64,000 nucleotides of DNA, taken from assembly GCF_016123485.1 (NCBI RefSeq), contig NZ_JADCKQ010000003.1:1-64000 (forward strand), in the 5' to 3' direction. A program made the position numbers and the translations under genes. The stretch is from Halocynthiibacter styelae. GTDB taxonomy: Bacteria > Pseudomonadota > Alphaproteobacteria > Rhodobacterales > Rhodobacteraceae. Under the pieces are notes generated by a model. The model was given only the letters and a program-made list of their open reading frames with translations, ran no database searches and had not been told where the DNA came from. Of the stretch, positions 1 to 8,337 are shown one piece after another. Numbering within the stretch: the stretch's first letter is position 1; the number at the start of each line of letters is the position of its first letter.

Positions 1-114
1 GGAAAACCGGAAAACCGGAAAACCGGAAAACCGGAAAACCGGAAAACCGGAAAACCGGAAAACCGGAAAACCGGAAAACCGGAAAACCGGAAAACCGGAA
101 AACCGGAAAACCGG
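1..114. repeat. Octanucleotide tandem array (GGAAAACC)n
   Basis: Fourteen perfect copies of the 8-base unit GGAAAACC plus two bases run from the window edge to position 114 without a mismatch, so the array probably continues to the left. Three units make 24 bases, and all six reading frames are free of stops, so it could be translated, but no start or recognisable protein is visible here. It lies just beyond the terminator of the aminotransferase gene. Function unknown; slipped-strand length variation is likely for such a perfect array. Confidence 0.95.
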
Positions 115-141
115 CTTTGTCAGCCTTTGAGGCAAAAAAGA

Positions 142-172
142 AACCGCCGCATCTTCCTCAGATACGGCGGTT
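142..172 (-). terminator. Rho-independent terminator of the sulfurtransferase-aminotransferase unit
   Basis: Inverted repeat with arms AACCGCCG and CGGCGGTT extended by ATC/GAT around a short loop. Read on the minus strand it is followed by TCTTTTTTG, a typical uridine tract. It lies about 20 bases after the aminotransferase stop codon. Confidence 0.85.
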
Positions 173-194
173 CTGTTTCATAAAATCCGGAAAA

Positions 195-1379
195 TCAGAT
201 CCCGCAGTCGATGATCGCTTTTGCCAGCACCGGAATGGTTTGTGCGTTCAGGCCCGCGATGTTCAGGCGACTGTCACCAACCATGTAAATCCCGTGATCG
301 GCACGCAGTTTTTCCACCTGTTCAGGTGTCGCGCCAAGGCGTGAAAACATACCGCGATGTTGCGCAAGGAATTCAAAACGGTCGGAATTTGACAGACGTT
401 TCAGTTCCGCCGCCAGCGCTTCACGCAGACCCAGCATGCCCTGACGGATCTCTTCCAGCTCGGCCATCCAGTCAGCCTTCAGGTCCGCGTCATTCAGGAT
501 CGTCGCCACAATGCGTGCGCCATGATCCGGCGGGAAGGAATAGTTCTGACGGTTCAGGAAGGCGAGGTTTGCCTGTGCACGCCCCTGCAACGCATCATCC
601 TGAGAAATCGCCATCAGAATGCCCGTGCGTTCGCGGTAGATGCCAAAGTTCTTGGAACAGCTTGCGGCAATGATGCATTCCGGCACTTCAGAGGCGACCA
701 TACGCACAGCTGCCGCATCATCTTCCAGGCCATCACCAAAGCCCTGATAGGCAATGTCAACAAACGGGGTCAACTCACGTTCCTGCAGCAGGGCAATCAC
801 CTCGGCCCATTGCGCCAGTGTCAGGTTCGCGCCGGTCGGGTTGTGGCAGCAGCCGTGTAGCAACACCACATCGCCCGCTTTCGCGCCCTGCAAGTCTTCC
901 ATCATACCGTCGAAATTCACAGTCGGGGTATCGTCATTCAGGTAGCGATACTCCGCCATCGGCATGCCAAGGTATTTCACAATGGATGGATGGTTCGGCC
1001 AGGTCGGGGCAGACAGCCAGACAGTCGCGCCGGGTGCCGCCATTTTGATCAGCTCAAGCCCCTGACGGATTGCGCCGGTGCCGCCAGGTGTTGCCACCGC
1101 CGCCACATTGCCACGCGCCACAGCAGACCCCAGAACCAGGTCCACCATCGCATCGCCATAGGCCGGATCACCGGCCAGCCCGGTGTAAGACTTGCTGTCC
1201 TGTTCTTCCCAGATCTTCTTCTCGGCGGCTTTCACAGCACGCATCACAGGCGTCTTGCCGGTTGCGTCTTTATACACACCGACGCCCAGGTCGATTTTAT
1301 TATCGCGCGGGTCTTCACGATAGGCGGCCATCAGGGCCAGGATTTTATCCGCGGGCTGGTCTTTCAGGTTCGTCAGCAT
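195..1379 (-). CDS. Class I aminotransferase, aspartate/aromatic amino acid type (AspC/TyrB family)
   Basis: A 394-residue PLP enzyme that moves an amino group between aspartate or aromatic amino acids and 2-oxo acids in the cytosol. The PLP lysine is K243 in SCSKNFGIYRERTG, a signature of the AspC/TyrB branch. HNPTGA (179-184) and DIAYQGFG (208-215) are further cofactor-site motifs. Full family length. It starts one base after the sulfurtransferase stop, so the two genes form one unit ending at the terminator at 142-172. AspC-type enzymes are known to transaminate cysteine to 3-mercaptopyruvate, the substrate of the partner gene; that link is an inference from context. Confidence 0.93.
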   Translation of the reverse strand: MLTNLKDQPADKILALMAAYREDPRDNKIDLGVGVYKDATGKTPVMRAVKAAEKKIWEEQDSKSYTGLAGDPAYGDAMVDLVLGSAVARGNVAAVATPGGTGAIRQGLELIKMAAPGATVWLSAPTWPNHPSIVKYLGMPMAEYRYLNDDTPTVNFDGMMEDLQGAKAGDVVLLHGCCHNPTGANLTLAQWAEVIALLQERELTPFVDIAYQGFGDGLEDDAAAVRMVASEVPECIIAASCSKNFGIYRERTGILMAISQDDALQGRAQANLAFLNRQNYSFPPDHGARIVATILNDADLKADWMAELEEIRQGMLGLREALAAELKRLSNSDRFEFLAQHRGMFSRLGATPEQVEKLRADHGIYMVGDSRLNIAGLNAQTIPVLAKAIIDCGI

Positions 1380-1380
1380 C

Positions 1381-2235
1381 TTATGCGTCGCTTTCCACTT
1401 TCAGGTCTGAATACATACCCCATTCGGCCCAGGAGCCATCATAGAGCGCATGATCTTTTTTCCCCATACGTTCCAGCGCAAGGCACAGCACAGCAGCCGT
1501 CACACCGGAACCGCAGCTGGCAATCACCGGTTTGTTCAGATCCGCACCGGCGGCCTCAAACACAGCCTTGATCTCAGCAGGGGATTTCATGGTTTTGTCG
1601 TCGTTCAGCACAGTCGCGAACGGGATGTTCTTTGAATTCGGAATACGACCAGACCGCAGGCCCTCACGCGGCTCCGCTTCCAGACCGGAAAAACGACCGG
1701 CAGCACGTGCATCCACAATCGTGTAATCCTGCAACTTAGACGCCGCCGCCACCTGGGTCACATCCTTGATCATATGCGCCTGGCGCTGCACGGTCATGTG
1801 ACGATCCCGCACGATGGGCGGCAGATCTTCCACCGGGCGGCCCTCGGCCTTCCATTTCTGCAGGCCACCATCCAGCACAGCAACATCGGTCTTGCCCATC
1901 AGACGGAACAGCCACCAGACACGGGCCGCTGAAAACAGACCGGCCCCGTCATAGATCACAACCTGGTGCCCGTCACCCACGCCCATGGCGCGCATACGCG
2001 ACATAAACAGTTCCACCGGCGGGGCCATATGGGGCAGCTCAGATCGCGGATCACAGATCGCATCAATGTCAAAGAAACGCGCGTTCGGGATATGGCATTC
2101 CTCATATTCCGCGCGCGGATTGCGTTCTTCCGCAGGCATATACCAGCTTGCATCAATAATGCGCAGATCCGGGTCCTTGATATGTTTCGCCAGCCAGTCG
2201 GTCGACACGAGTGTTTTCGGATCATCTGCAGTCAT
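1381..2235 (-). CDS. sseA: 3-mercaptopyruvate sulfurtransferase
   Basis: A 284-residue protein with two rhodanese domains. The N-terminal domain is inactive and the C-terminal domain carries catalytic C241 in the loop CGSGVT, the loop type of mercaptopyruvate rather than thiosulfate sulfurtransferases. The enzyme transfers sulfur from 3-mercaptopyruvate to a thiol acceptor, giving pyruvate and persulfide. Length matches the family. It is the first gene of a two-gene minus-strand unit with the aminotransferase; its promoter must lie upstream of 2235. Confidence 0.92.
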   Translation of the reverse strand: MTADDPKTLVSTDWLAKHIKDPDLRIIDASWYMPAEERNPRAEYEECHIPNARFFDIDAICDPRSELPHMAPPVELFMSRMRAMGVGDGHQVVIYDGAGLFSAARVWWLFRLMGKTDVAVLDGGLQKWKAEGRPVEDLPPIVRDRHMTVQRQAHMIKDVTQVAAASKLQDYTIVDARAAGRFSGLEAEPREGLRSGRIPNSKNIPFATVLNDDKTMKSPAEIKAVFEAAGADLNKPVIASCGSGVTAAVLCLALERMGKKDHALYDGSWAEWGMYSDLKVESDA

Positions 2236-2351
2236 ATTCTACCCCCGGCATAGCACTTGCGCCAACAGACGGCGCTTTTTCTCTGCCTACTCCTATGAAA
2301 ACCGGGGCGCAAGAAAAACACGGATTTATTCAGCTCTCAGACACAAAAAGA

Positions 2352-2375
2352 CGCAGAGACTGGAAAGTCTCTGCG
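2352..2375 (-). terminator. Rho-independent terminator downstream of the smpB unit
   Basis: Perfect 10-base-pair stem CGCAGAGACT/AGTCTCTGCG with tetraloop GGAA. On the minus strand it is followed by TCTTTTTGTG. The uridine tract orients it for minus-strand transcripts coming from smpB and the gene after it. Confidence 0.85.
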
Positions 2376-2386
2376 CCCATTGCACC

Positions 2387-2512
2387 TTAACCGGCGATGA
2401 TTTCCCCGGAAGGACGACGCCCCCATGAGAGAGCCACCGTAAACTGCCGTTGCGATAAATCCGCCTTTACCTTTCCGCCTGGTCCTGTCGTTTCAGAACC
2501 CGCCAGCCGCAT
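2387..2512 (-). CDS. Possible small protein, 41 residues, unknown
   Basis: An ATG frame of 41 codons ends 12 bases before the terminator at 2352-2375, as expected for a last gene in a unit. GGGGAA lies about five bases before the ATG. The predicted protein is basic, begins MRLAGSETTG and ends near RRPSGEIIAG. Third-position GC is only moderate (22 of 41 codons), so coding is not certain. It could instead be part of a structured 3' RNA. Confidence 0.3.
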   Translation of the reverse strand: MRLAGSETTGPGGKVKADLSQRQFTVALSWGRRPSGEIIAG

Positions 2513-2627
2513 CTATTCCCCGACACGGCTGACAACAGCCCGGCTTCAGCCGGTTTATTGGGGGCGATGTAGCAAATGCGTGACAGGTTTTTTGAGGGGA
2601 AAAGGTCACGGGTTTTCCCTCAATAGG

Positions 2628-2918
2628 TTACCCGGTTTCTTTTTCACTGAGCATGACATCGGCCCCAATGGGCACTTGTTCGATGTGAGCGCCCTGCAGC
2701 AGGAAGGCTTCGCTCTCTTTGCATTGCGGCTGCCTTCGGTGAAGCCATTCTTTCCAGGCCTCAAAAAAATGCTCTGAGCCATCGGGAAGTACAACAGTCG
2801 CCAAAAGAGGCGTCCCTATAGGAAGATCACTTGTGCCGTCAGTCATGATAATGACCCCACGACCAGAGATCACAAAGTGTTCCCTGATGGATGTGTGCAT
2901 TGCCCGGGTTGGTTTCAT
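2628..2918 (-). CDS. Small unknown protein coupled to smpB, 96 residues
   Basis: I do not recognise the family. The start codon overlaps the smpB stop by four bases (ATGA), which argues for translational coupling and a real gene. The protein is soluble, with a predicted beta-rich middle ([16 protein letters not shown]) followed by an aromatic helix-like stretch ([13 protein letters not shown]), and has one internal Cys. No signal peptide or membrane segment. An alternative start at Met7 exists. Its only context is smpB, so a role in trans-translation is a guess. Confidence 0.6.
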   Translation of the reverse strand: MKPTRAMHTSIREHFVISGRGVIIMTDGTSDLPIGTPLLATVVLPDGSEHFFEAWKEWLHRRQPQCKESEAFLLQGAHIEQVPIGADVMLSEKETG

Positions 2919-3397
2919 CCTTCTTTCAGAAGTCTCTGCTTCTGACGGCCCCAGTCGCGCTTGGCCTCGGTTGCCCGCTTGTCGTGGTTCTTCTTACCTT
3001 TGGCGACGCCGATCTTAATCTTCACGCGACCGACATGGTTGAAATAGATCACCAGCGGCACAAGCGTCATCCCCTGGCGTGACGTCGCCTGCCAGAGCTT
3101 GGACAGCTCTTTGCGAGACACCAGGAGTTTACGGCGACGTTTCTCTTCATGGCCAAACATCACCGCCTGCTTATAGGGCGCGACATAGCTGTTGATCAGC
3201 CAAAGCTCGCCTTCCTCAACCGCCGCATAGCTTTCGGCGATATTGGTCTGGCCCACCCGCATGGATTTCACCTCAGACCCTTCAAGCACAACACCGCATT
3301 CAATGTCATCTTCGATGGCATAGTCATAGCGTGCGCGCCGGTTCTCGGCGATCACCTTGTAGTTCTTTTCTTCTGCGGTCTTGGGTTTCTTAGCCAT
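2915..3397 (-). CDS. smpB: SsrA-binding protein SmpB
   Basis: A 160-residue basic protein that carries tmRNA to stalled ribosomes for trans-translation. The N-terminal segment contains the conserved NRRARYDY and VLEGSEVKS motifs, followed by the oligonucleotide-binding barrel. The C-terminal tail is lysine- and arginine-rich ([20 protein letters not shown]), as needed to occupy the decoding centre. Length is normal. First gene of a minus-strand unit with the 96-residue protein. No tmRNA gene is seen nearby. Confidence 0.96.
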   Translation of the reverse strand: MAKKPKTAEEKNYKVIAENRRARYDYAIEDDIECGVVLEGSEVKSMRVGQTNIAESYAAVEEGELWLINSYVAPYKQAVMFGHEEKRRRKLLVSRKELSKLWQATSRQGMTLVPLVIYFNHVGRVKIKIGVAKGKKNHDKRATEAKRDWGRQKQRLLKEG

Positions 3398-3465
3398 AGG
3401 GATGATCTATGCGTTCAGATCACGGGTGTAAAGTGGCACCTGGCAGAGACCGGGCACCCTTTGTC

Positions 3466-3516
3466 TTTCTTATCAGCGAAAATATCGCGAGGGTGCGGGG
3501 GCTGGCCCCCGCGGCC
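3466..3516 (-). repeat. Intergenic GGGGCTGGCCCC repeat, copy A
   Basis: Copy of a repeat family found five times in this window. It has the palindrome GCGGGGGC-TG-GCCCCCGC (3495-3512) and, on the left, TCTTTCTTATCAGCGAAAAT then ATCGCGAGGG. Read on the minus strand it begins about 20 bases after the dapA stop: GC-rich hairpin first, then a GATATTTTC tract. A terminator role for dapA is plausible. Confidence 0.7.
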
Positions 3517-3533
3517 TGTCAGATATGGGCAGA

Positions 3534-4409
3534 TCAGTTGATCAGGCCTGCATGACGCATAGCAGCATCAATCTGGGCTTTGGTCTCATCCAGAAGCCCG
3601 GTCAGCGGCGAGCGCACCTCTTCAGAACACAGACTCAGCTTTGACAGGCCGTATTTCGCACCGGTCAGGCCAGGCTCGACAAAGATTGCCTCATGCAGGG
3701 GCATCAGCTTGTCCTGATATTCCAGCGCCTTTGCGTAATCCCCGGCCAGCGTCGCCGCCTGGAATTCCGCACACAGACGTGGCGCAACATTCGCTGTCAC
3801 CGAAATACAGCCAACACCACCATGGGCATTAAACCCCAGGGCAGAGGCATCTTCACCGGACAGCTGAATGAAATCTGCACCACAACTTGCGCGCTGCTGG
3901 CTGACGCGGGCGATGTCACCGGTGGCATCTTTCACAGCAACAATACGCGGCAGCTTTGCCAGCTCACCCATGGTTTCCGGTGTCATATCAACAACGGAAC
4001 GGCCCGGGATGTTGTAAATTACGATGGGCAGATTGCAGGCATCATGCGCCGCTTTGAAATGCGCATACAGGCCGCGCTGGGTTGGCTTGTTGTAATAAGG
4101 CGTCACAACCAGACCAGCCGTCGCACCCACACGTTCCGCATGCTGCAGGAACCGCACGGTTTCCACGGTGTTGTTGGACCCGGCACCGGCAATCACCGGG
4201 ATACGGCCAGCCACAACTTCAACAACAGCCTCAATCACGGCCTCATGTTCGTCATGGGTCAGGGTCGGGCTTTCGCCGGTTGTCCCCACAGGCACAAGAC
4301 CGTCGGAGCCTTCAGCAATATGCCATTTCACAAGTTTCTTAAGCGCAACAAAATCCACCTGGCCGTCTTTCAACGGCGTAACCAGTGCGGGCAGAGAGCC
4401 AGTAAACAT
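3534..4409 (-). CDS. dapA: 4-hydroxy-tetrahydrodipicolinate synthase
   Basis: A 291-residue TIM-barrel lyase condensing pyruvate with aspartate semialdehyde in the lysine and meso-diaminopimelate pathway. The Schiff-base lysine is K160 in [11 protein letters not shown]132 in IYNIPGRS and the T43-T44 pair in VGTTGESPT complete the catalytic triad region. AAGGAAG lies before the ATG. It is a single gene, divergent from the lytic transglycosylase and followed by repeat copy A. Confidence 0.97.
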   Translation of the reverse strand: MFTGSLPALVTPLKDGQVDFVALKKLVKWHIAEGSDGLVPVGTTGESPTLTHDEHEAVIEAVVEVVAGRIPVIAGAGSNNTVETVRFLQHAERVGATAGLVVTPYYNKPTQRGLYAHFKAAHDACNLPIVIYNIPGRSVVDMTPETMGELAKLPRIVAVKDATGDIARVSQQRASCGADFIQLSGEDASALGFNAHGGVGCISVTANVAPRLCAEFQAATLAGDYAKALEYQDKLMPLHEAIFVEPGLTGAKYGLSKLSLCSEEVRSPLTGLLDETKAQIDAAMRHAGLIN

Positions 4410-4577
4410 GATACGCTTCCTTTTGTTGCGGGCGATATATCGCCATAGATGTTGTTTCTCGCGGCGGATCGGTGCCGCGCGAACTCTCTATCCGGGATTG
4501 TGATTTGTGGAAAGGGGGAGATGCGCTAGATTTACCGCCAAAACAGCGCGATTCTGCGCAAAATGAGGAAATGAGCC

Positions 4578-6548
4578 GTGCGATCAATCTTTCGCTTCAC
4601 CCTGACCCTGTGTCTGGCCGTGATTCTGACCCCGATGCTGACCCCGGGTCACGCTCAGGCGCAAAACCGTCAGCAGGCGGCAGCCCTGTCCCGCGGGCTT
4701 GAAGCTGCAGCAGAAAAAGACTGGTCCGCCGCCCTATCCGCCTCACGTGCCTCAGGCGACGTCGGGCGTGATGTAATCCAGTGGCTGCGCCTGCGGTCGC
4801 CCGACGGGTCTTTTTCGGAATATCGTGATTTTCTGGCCCGCCGGTCCGACTGGCCCGGCCTGAAACTTATGCGCCGCCGGGGCGAAGCCAGCATTGATGA
4901 AAACACGCCTCTGCGTCAGGTCATCGCTTATTTTGAAGATCAGAAACCACAGACCGGCCATGGTGCGCTCTATTACGCCCGCGCCCTGCGGGAAACCGGC
5001 AACCCCAATGATGCCCGCGCGGCGATCGTATCTGCCTGGCAAAGCCTGCCAGTGAAAGAAGACGAAGACCGCGAGATCTTCCTGGGCCGTTACGGCAACC
5101 TGCTGGCGGATCATCACGCCGCACGCCTTGATCATTTCCTCTGGCGTGCCGATCGCGGCGAGATCGCAAAAATGCGCCCCCTCGTGTCTGAAGGCTGGCA
5201 AGCCCTCGCCAGCGCACGTATGGCGCTGCGCTTTGATGAAGACGGCGTTGATGGCTTTATCAACGCCATTCCCGCAAGCCTGCAAAACGATCCGGGTCTG
5301 GCCTGGGAACGCTTCACCTGGCGCGCCCGCAAGGGCCGTTATGACAGCGCCGCTGAAATGGCCATTTCACAGGCCGGCAGCAGTGCAGGCACCGGCGAAG
5401 CCAACCGCTGGGGCCATTGGCAACGCGCCATTGCCCGCCAGTTGATGCGCGATGGTAAAAACCGCGCCGCCTATCGCCTGGCCGCGACCCACGGCATGTC
5501 TTCCGGCAGCAATTACGCCGATCTTGAATGGCTGGCAGGCTACATCGCTCTGCGCAAACTGAATGACGCAGAAACAGCCGCCCGCCATTTCGCCCGCTTT
5601 AAAGAGGCCGTCTTCACCCCAATCAGCCTTGGCCGCGCCGGATACTGGCAGGGCCGCGCGCAGGAAGCCCTGGGCAATGACGCCCGCGCCGCGGAATTCT
5701 ACCGGGCTGGCGCGCAACATCAGACCAGCTTTTATGGCCAGCTTGCGGCTGAACGTGTCGGTGTTGCCATGGATGCCCGCCTGATCGGTGGCGAAGATTT
5801 CCCGAACTGGCGCCAGGCGCCTTTCCTGCAAAGTTCCGTCTTTCAGGCGGGGTTTCTGTTGCAGCAGGCCGGGGATTTGTCCCTGTCAGAACGTTTCCTG
5901 ACCCATCTGACAGAGAGCCTCCCACGTGAAGAAATCGGTCAGCTTGGAAATCTCGCGATTGCTTTGCAGGAACCGCATATCGCAGTGATGATCGGCAAGC
6001 GTGCCGCATCCCGTGGTCTGACTCTGCACGCGGCGTATTACCCGCTGCATCCGCTGACTGACAGCAATCTGCCCGTGGTGCCGGAACTCGCTCTGTCGAT
6101 TGCGCGGCGCGAAAGTGAATTTGATCCGGTGGTGGTGTCCGGTGCTGGTGCCCGCGGCCTCATGCAGCTGATGCCGCGCACGGCACAACAGGTCTCCGGC
6201 GAACTTGGCGTCAGCTATAACCTGTCCGGCCTCACGGCTGACCCGGTCTATAACGCGCGCCTGGGTTCTGCCTATCTTGCAGGTCTGGTCGAGGAATTTG
6301 GCACATCCTATCCGCTGGTTGCTGCTGGGTACAACGCGGGCCCGTCTCGCCCGATCCGCTGGATGGAACGTTACGGTGATCCGCGTCGCGAACGCACGGA
6401 TCCGGTGGACTGGGTGGAACATATCCCCTTCCGCGAAACCCGTAATTACGTGATGCGGGTGATGGAAAGCATGGTGGTCTATCGCGCCCGCCTAAGTGGC
6501 CAGACCAGTCCGATCCGCCTGTCAGAGGAATTGCGCCGCACCCGTTAA
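4578..6548 (+). CDS. slt: Soluble lytic murein transglycosylase
   Basis: A 656-residue periplasmic enzyme that cleaves peptidoglycan glycan strands to 1,6-anhydro products. It starts with GTG and has a signal peptide (about residues 1-29, ending GHAQAQ). A long alpha-helical superhelix (about 30-480) is followed by the SLT catalytic domain. Catalytic E512 lies in ARRESEFDP, followed by GLMQLMP and the AGYNAGPSR motif. Length matches the Slt70 class. Transcribed alone and divergent from dapA; an inverted repeat GTTAAC-CCCG-GTTAAC follows the stop. Confidence 0.94.
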   Translation: MRSIFRFTLTLCLAVILTPMLTPGHAQAQNRQQAAALSRGLEAAAEKDWSAALSASRASGDVGRDVIQWLRLRSPDGSFSEYRDFLARRSDWPGLKLMRRRGEASIDENTPLRQVIAYFEDQKPQTGHGALYYARALRETGNPNDARAAIVSAWQSLPVKEDEDREIFLGRYGNLLADHHAARLDHFLWRADRGEIAKMRPLVSEGWQALASARMALRFDEDGVDGFINAIPASLQNDPGLAWERFTWRARKGRYDSAAEMAISQAGSSAGTGEANRWGHWQRAIARQLMRDGKNRAAYRLAATHGMSSGSNYADLEWLAGYIALRKLNDAETAARHFARFKEAVFTPISLGRAGYWQGRAQEALGNDARAAEFYRAGAQHQTSFYGQLAAERVGVAMDARLIGGEDFPNWRQAPFLQSSVFQAGFLLQQAGDLSLSERFLTHLTESLPREEIGQLGNLAIALQEPHIAVMIGKRAASRGLTLHAAYYPLHPLTDSNLPVVPELALSIARRESEFDPVVVSGAGARGLMQLMPRTAQQVSGELGVSYNLSGLTADPVYNARLGSAYLAGLVEEFGTSYPLVAAGYNAGPSRPIRWMERYGDPRRERTDPVDWVEHIPFRETRNYVMRVMESMVVYRARLSGQTSPIRLSEELRRTR

Positions 6549-6587
6549 CCCCGGTTAACAGGTGCGTAATCCCCCGCACGCCCGATA

Positions 6588-6625
6588 TGCATAAGATGTG
6601 CATAGAAAGTGCATGCTTTGTGCAT
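6588..6625. repeat. Phased TGCAT array, 11-base period
   Basis: TGCAT occurs at 6588, 6599, 6610 and 6621, exactly 11 bases apart, in units such as TGCATAAGATG and TGCATAGAAAG. The array sits between two convergent genes, after slt and before repeat copy B. The spacing is close to one helical turn, so four protein-contact sites on one DNA face are conceivable. Confidence 0.75.
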
Positions 6626-6637
6626 GGTGATATTTCC

Positions 6638-6716
6638 TCATTTTGGTTCTGAAAATATCCCGGGGGTGAGCCAGTTTCCTGGTGAACGGGCGGAGCCCTG
6701 AAGGAGCTGGCCCCCA
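6638..6716 (-). repeat. Intergenic GGGGCTGGCCCC repeat, copy B
   Basis: Shows the family pattern TCATTTTGGTTCTGAAAAT, then ATCCCGGGGG, then an insert with CCAGTTTCCTGG, and the closing AGCTGGCCCCC. On the minus strand it begins right after the stop of the EamA transporter gene, so it forms that gene's 3' tail. Confidence 0.75.
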
Positions 6717-6717
6717 C

Positions 6718-7596
6718 TTATTGCGCAACCCGTTTCGCGGCCACTCGTTCCCGCCAAAGCGCAAAAACGCCCGCGCCAACCACCACAACAGCACCGATCA
6801 TCACATTGGTGCGCAGGGTCTCCCCAAGGAAGCTCACGCCAATGATACTGACCCAGACCAGCTGCAGATAGGCGAAGGGCTGCACCGCACTGGCTTCGGC
6901 TACTGCATAGCATTTGATCAACAGCCAATGCCCCAGAACGCCAGAAAAACAAAGGGTTATCATCCAGATCCAGTCACCACCTGCCATAGGTTTCCAGAAC
7001 CAGATCCCCACCAGCGTCATCGCGACTGCCCCTGCGATCCCTGTCCAGAAAAAGCTGACCATGGCACTGTCTTTGCGGGACGCATAACGCGTCAGAAGCC
7101 CGTACAGCGCAAACATCGCAGCCCCCAGAAGTGGTACCAGTGCCGCCGGTGAAAACACCCCGCTGCCCGGTTGCAGGATGATCAGGATTCCGACAAAACC
7201 AATCCCAATCGCAACCATCCTTTTCCACCCCACCTGTTCCCCCAGCACCGGACCAGAAAGCAGTGCAACAAGAAGGGGATAGCAGGCAAACACCGCATGG
7301 GATTCGATCAGCCCCAGCCAGACAAACGCCAGGACTGTGACGCAGATTTCCCCCGCCAAAAGCACCCCGCGAAACACCTGAAGGCCCAGCTGTTCTGTCT
7401 TCAGGGCTTCACGCATGATCCCCTGTTGCTTCGCCAGAAAAATCACAAAAGCCGCAAAGAACCAATAGCGGATCATCACCACCATCATCACATGGTATTC
7501 ATCCGCCAGGTGGCGCGACAGTCCATCCTGAACCGCAAAAACCAGGGTCGTGGCCACCATCAGCCAGATGCCCAGGCGGGTGTTGTTTTCACTCAT
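6718..7596 (-). CDS. EamA/DMT-family transporter
   Basis: A 292-residue inner-membrane protein with about ten hydrophobic segments in two homologous halves, the pattern of drug/metabolite exporters. Visible features are the N-terminal segment IWLMVATTLVFAVQDGLSRH and the second-half block with ALYGLLTRYASRKDS. The substrate cannot be told from the sequence. The stop codon abuts repeat copy B; the start lies 4 bases after the mnmD stop, so the two are probably co-transcribed. Confidence 0.88.
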   Translation of the reverse strand: MSENNTRLGIWLMVATTLVFAVQDGLSRHLADEYHVMMVVMIRYWFFAAFVIFLAKQQGIMREALKTEQLGLQVFRGVLLAGEICVTVLAFVWLGLIESHAVFACYPLLVALLSGPVLGEQVGWKRMVAIGIGFVGILIILQPGSGVFSPAALVPLLGAAMFALYGLLTRYASRKDSAMVSFFWTGIAGAVAMTLVGIWFWKPMAGGDWIWMITLCFSGVLGHWLLIKCYAVAEASAVQPFAYLQLVWVSIIGVSFLGETLRTNVMIGAVVVVGAGVFALWRERVAAKRVAQ

Positions 7597-7600
7597 ATTT

Positions 7601-8278
7601 TCAGGTCCTTAAAACCCCGGTGCTCATATGGCGTTTGCGGCCAAAGCCCGGCACGCGGGTCACGTCAAATCCGGCGGCGTCTAATGTGCGGCGCACAAAG
7701 CCTGCTGCTGTATATGTGGCAAAAGTCCCGCCCTCTGCTGTGTGGTTTGCGACCCCGTGCAAAATTTCTTCAGACCAGAGTTCAGGGTTCTTTGCTGGTG
7801 CGAAACCATCAAGAAACCATGCGTCTGCTAACAAATTCAGCCCCGGTAATATTTCACGCGCATCGCCAATATGTATGTTTGCGACAAGCCCGGGCATCTC
7901 AATTACCCGTTTGCCTGCGGCCCATTGTTCCAGAAATGGCGCGGCAATCGCGTGTGCTTCGGGAAAGTGGGCCAGGGCCTGTTCCATTTCAGTGGTCTGC
8001 ATGGGGAAGGCTTCAAAAGAGGTGAAATGCAACGTGCCCTCCTGGCCGGTTTCCTGCCACATCAGCCAGGTCGCCAGCATATTCAATCCGGTGCCAAAGC
8101 CCAGTTCTGCAATGTGAAACCCATCCCGGAAACGCGCAGGCAGATCGTTGCCCGCCAGAAACACATGACGCGTTTCCTCAAGCCCGTTGACCACGGAGAA
8201 ATACGGATCGTCAAAACGGTCTGAAACAGGCACGCCATCGTCACGCCAGCTAAGTTGTGGATCTTGTGTATCTTGCAT
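7601..8278 (-). CDS. mnmD: tRNA 5-aminomethyl-2-thiouridine methyltransferase (MnmD, N-terminal half of MnmC)
   Basis: A SAM-dependent methyltransferase that converts nm5s2U to mnm5s2U at tRNA position 34. In gammaproteobacteria it is fused to an FAD oxidase; here it stands alone with about 225 residues. The SAM site is in HIAELGFGTGLN, and WFLDGFAPAKNPELW is a family signature. I chose the ATG at 8278 (MQDTQDPQLSW) because the family aligns from there; an upstream ATG at 8359 would run into the divergent gene. The matching oxidase half is the neighbour, on the other strand. Confidence 0.88.
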   Translation of the reverse strand: MQDTQDPQLSWRDDGVPVSDRFDDPYFSVVNGLEETRHVFLAGNDLPARFRDGFHIAELGFGTGLNMLATWLMWQETGQEGTLHFTSFEAFPMQTTEMEQALAHFPEAHAIAAPFLEQWAAGKRVIEMPGLVANIHIGDAREILPGLNLLADAWFLDGFAPAKNPELWSEEILHGVANHTAEGGTFATYTAAGFVRRTLDAAGFDVTRVPGFGRKRHMSTGVLRT

Positions 8279-8337
8279 CTGAGGCCCCAAAGGTGCAGAG
8301 GTGAAGGCAGAGTTTACCAATACGAAAGCACACGAAA

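Larger units (their letters stand above)
2236..2627. other. Gap between sseA and the smpB unit
   Basis: About 390 bases without a recognised gene. It holds the sseA promoter side (right after 2235), a strong minus-strand terminator at 2352-2375 that would end smpB-unit transcripts, a possible 41-codon minus-strand reading frame at 2387-2512, and a hairpin near 2528-2555 with arms CGGCTGA/TCAGCCG. Between the small coupled gene (ends at 2628) and the terminator there are roughly 250 transcribed bases, long for a simple 3' tail. I cannot match them to tmRNA, 6S, SRP or RNase P RNA. Confidence 0.6.

Noticed and set aside
2376-2627. tmRNA, 6S or SRP RNA after smpB
   Set aside because: None of the conserved sequences of these RNAs could be matched on either strand.
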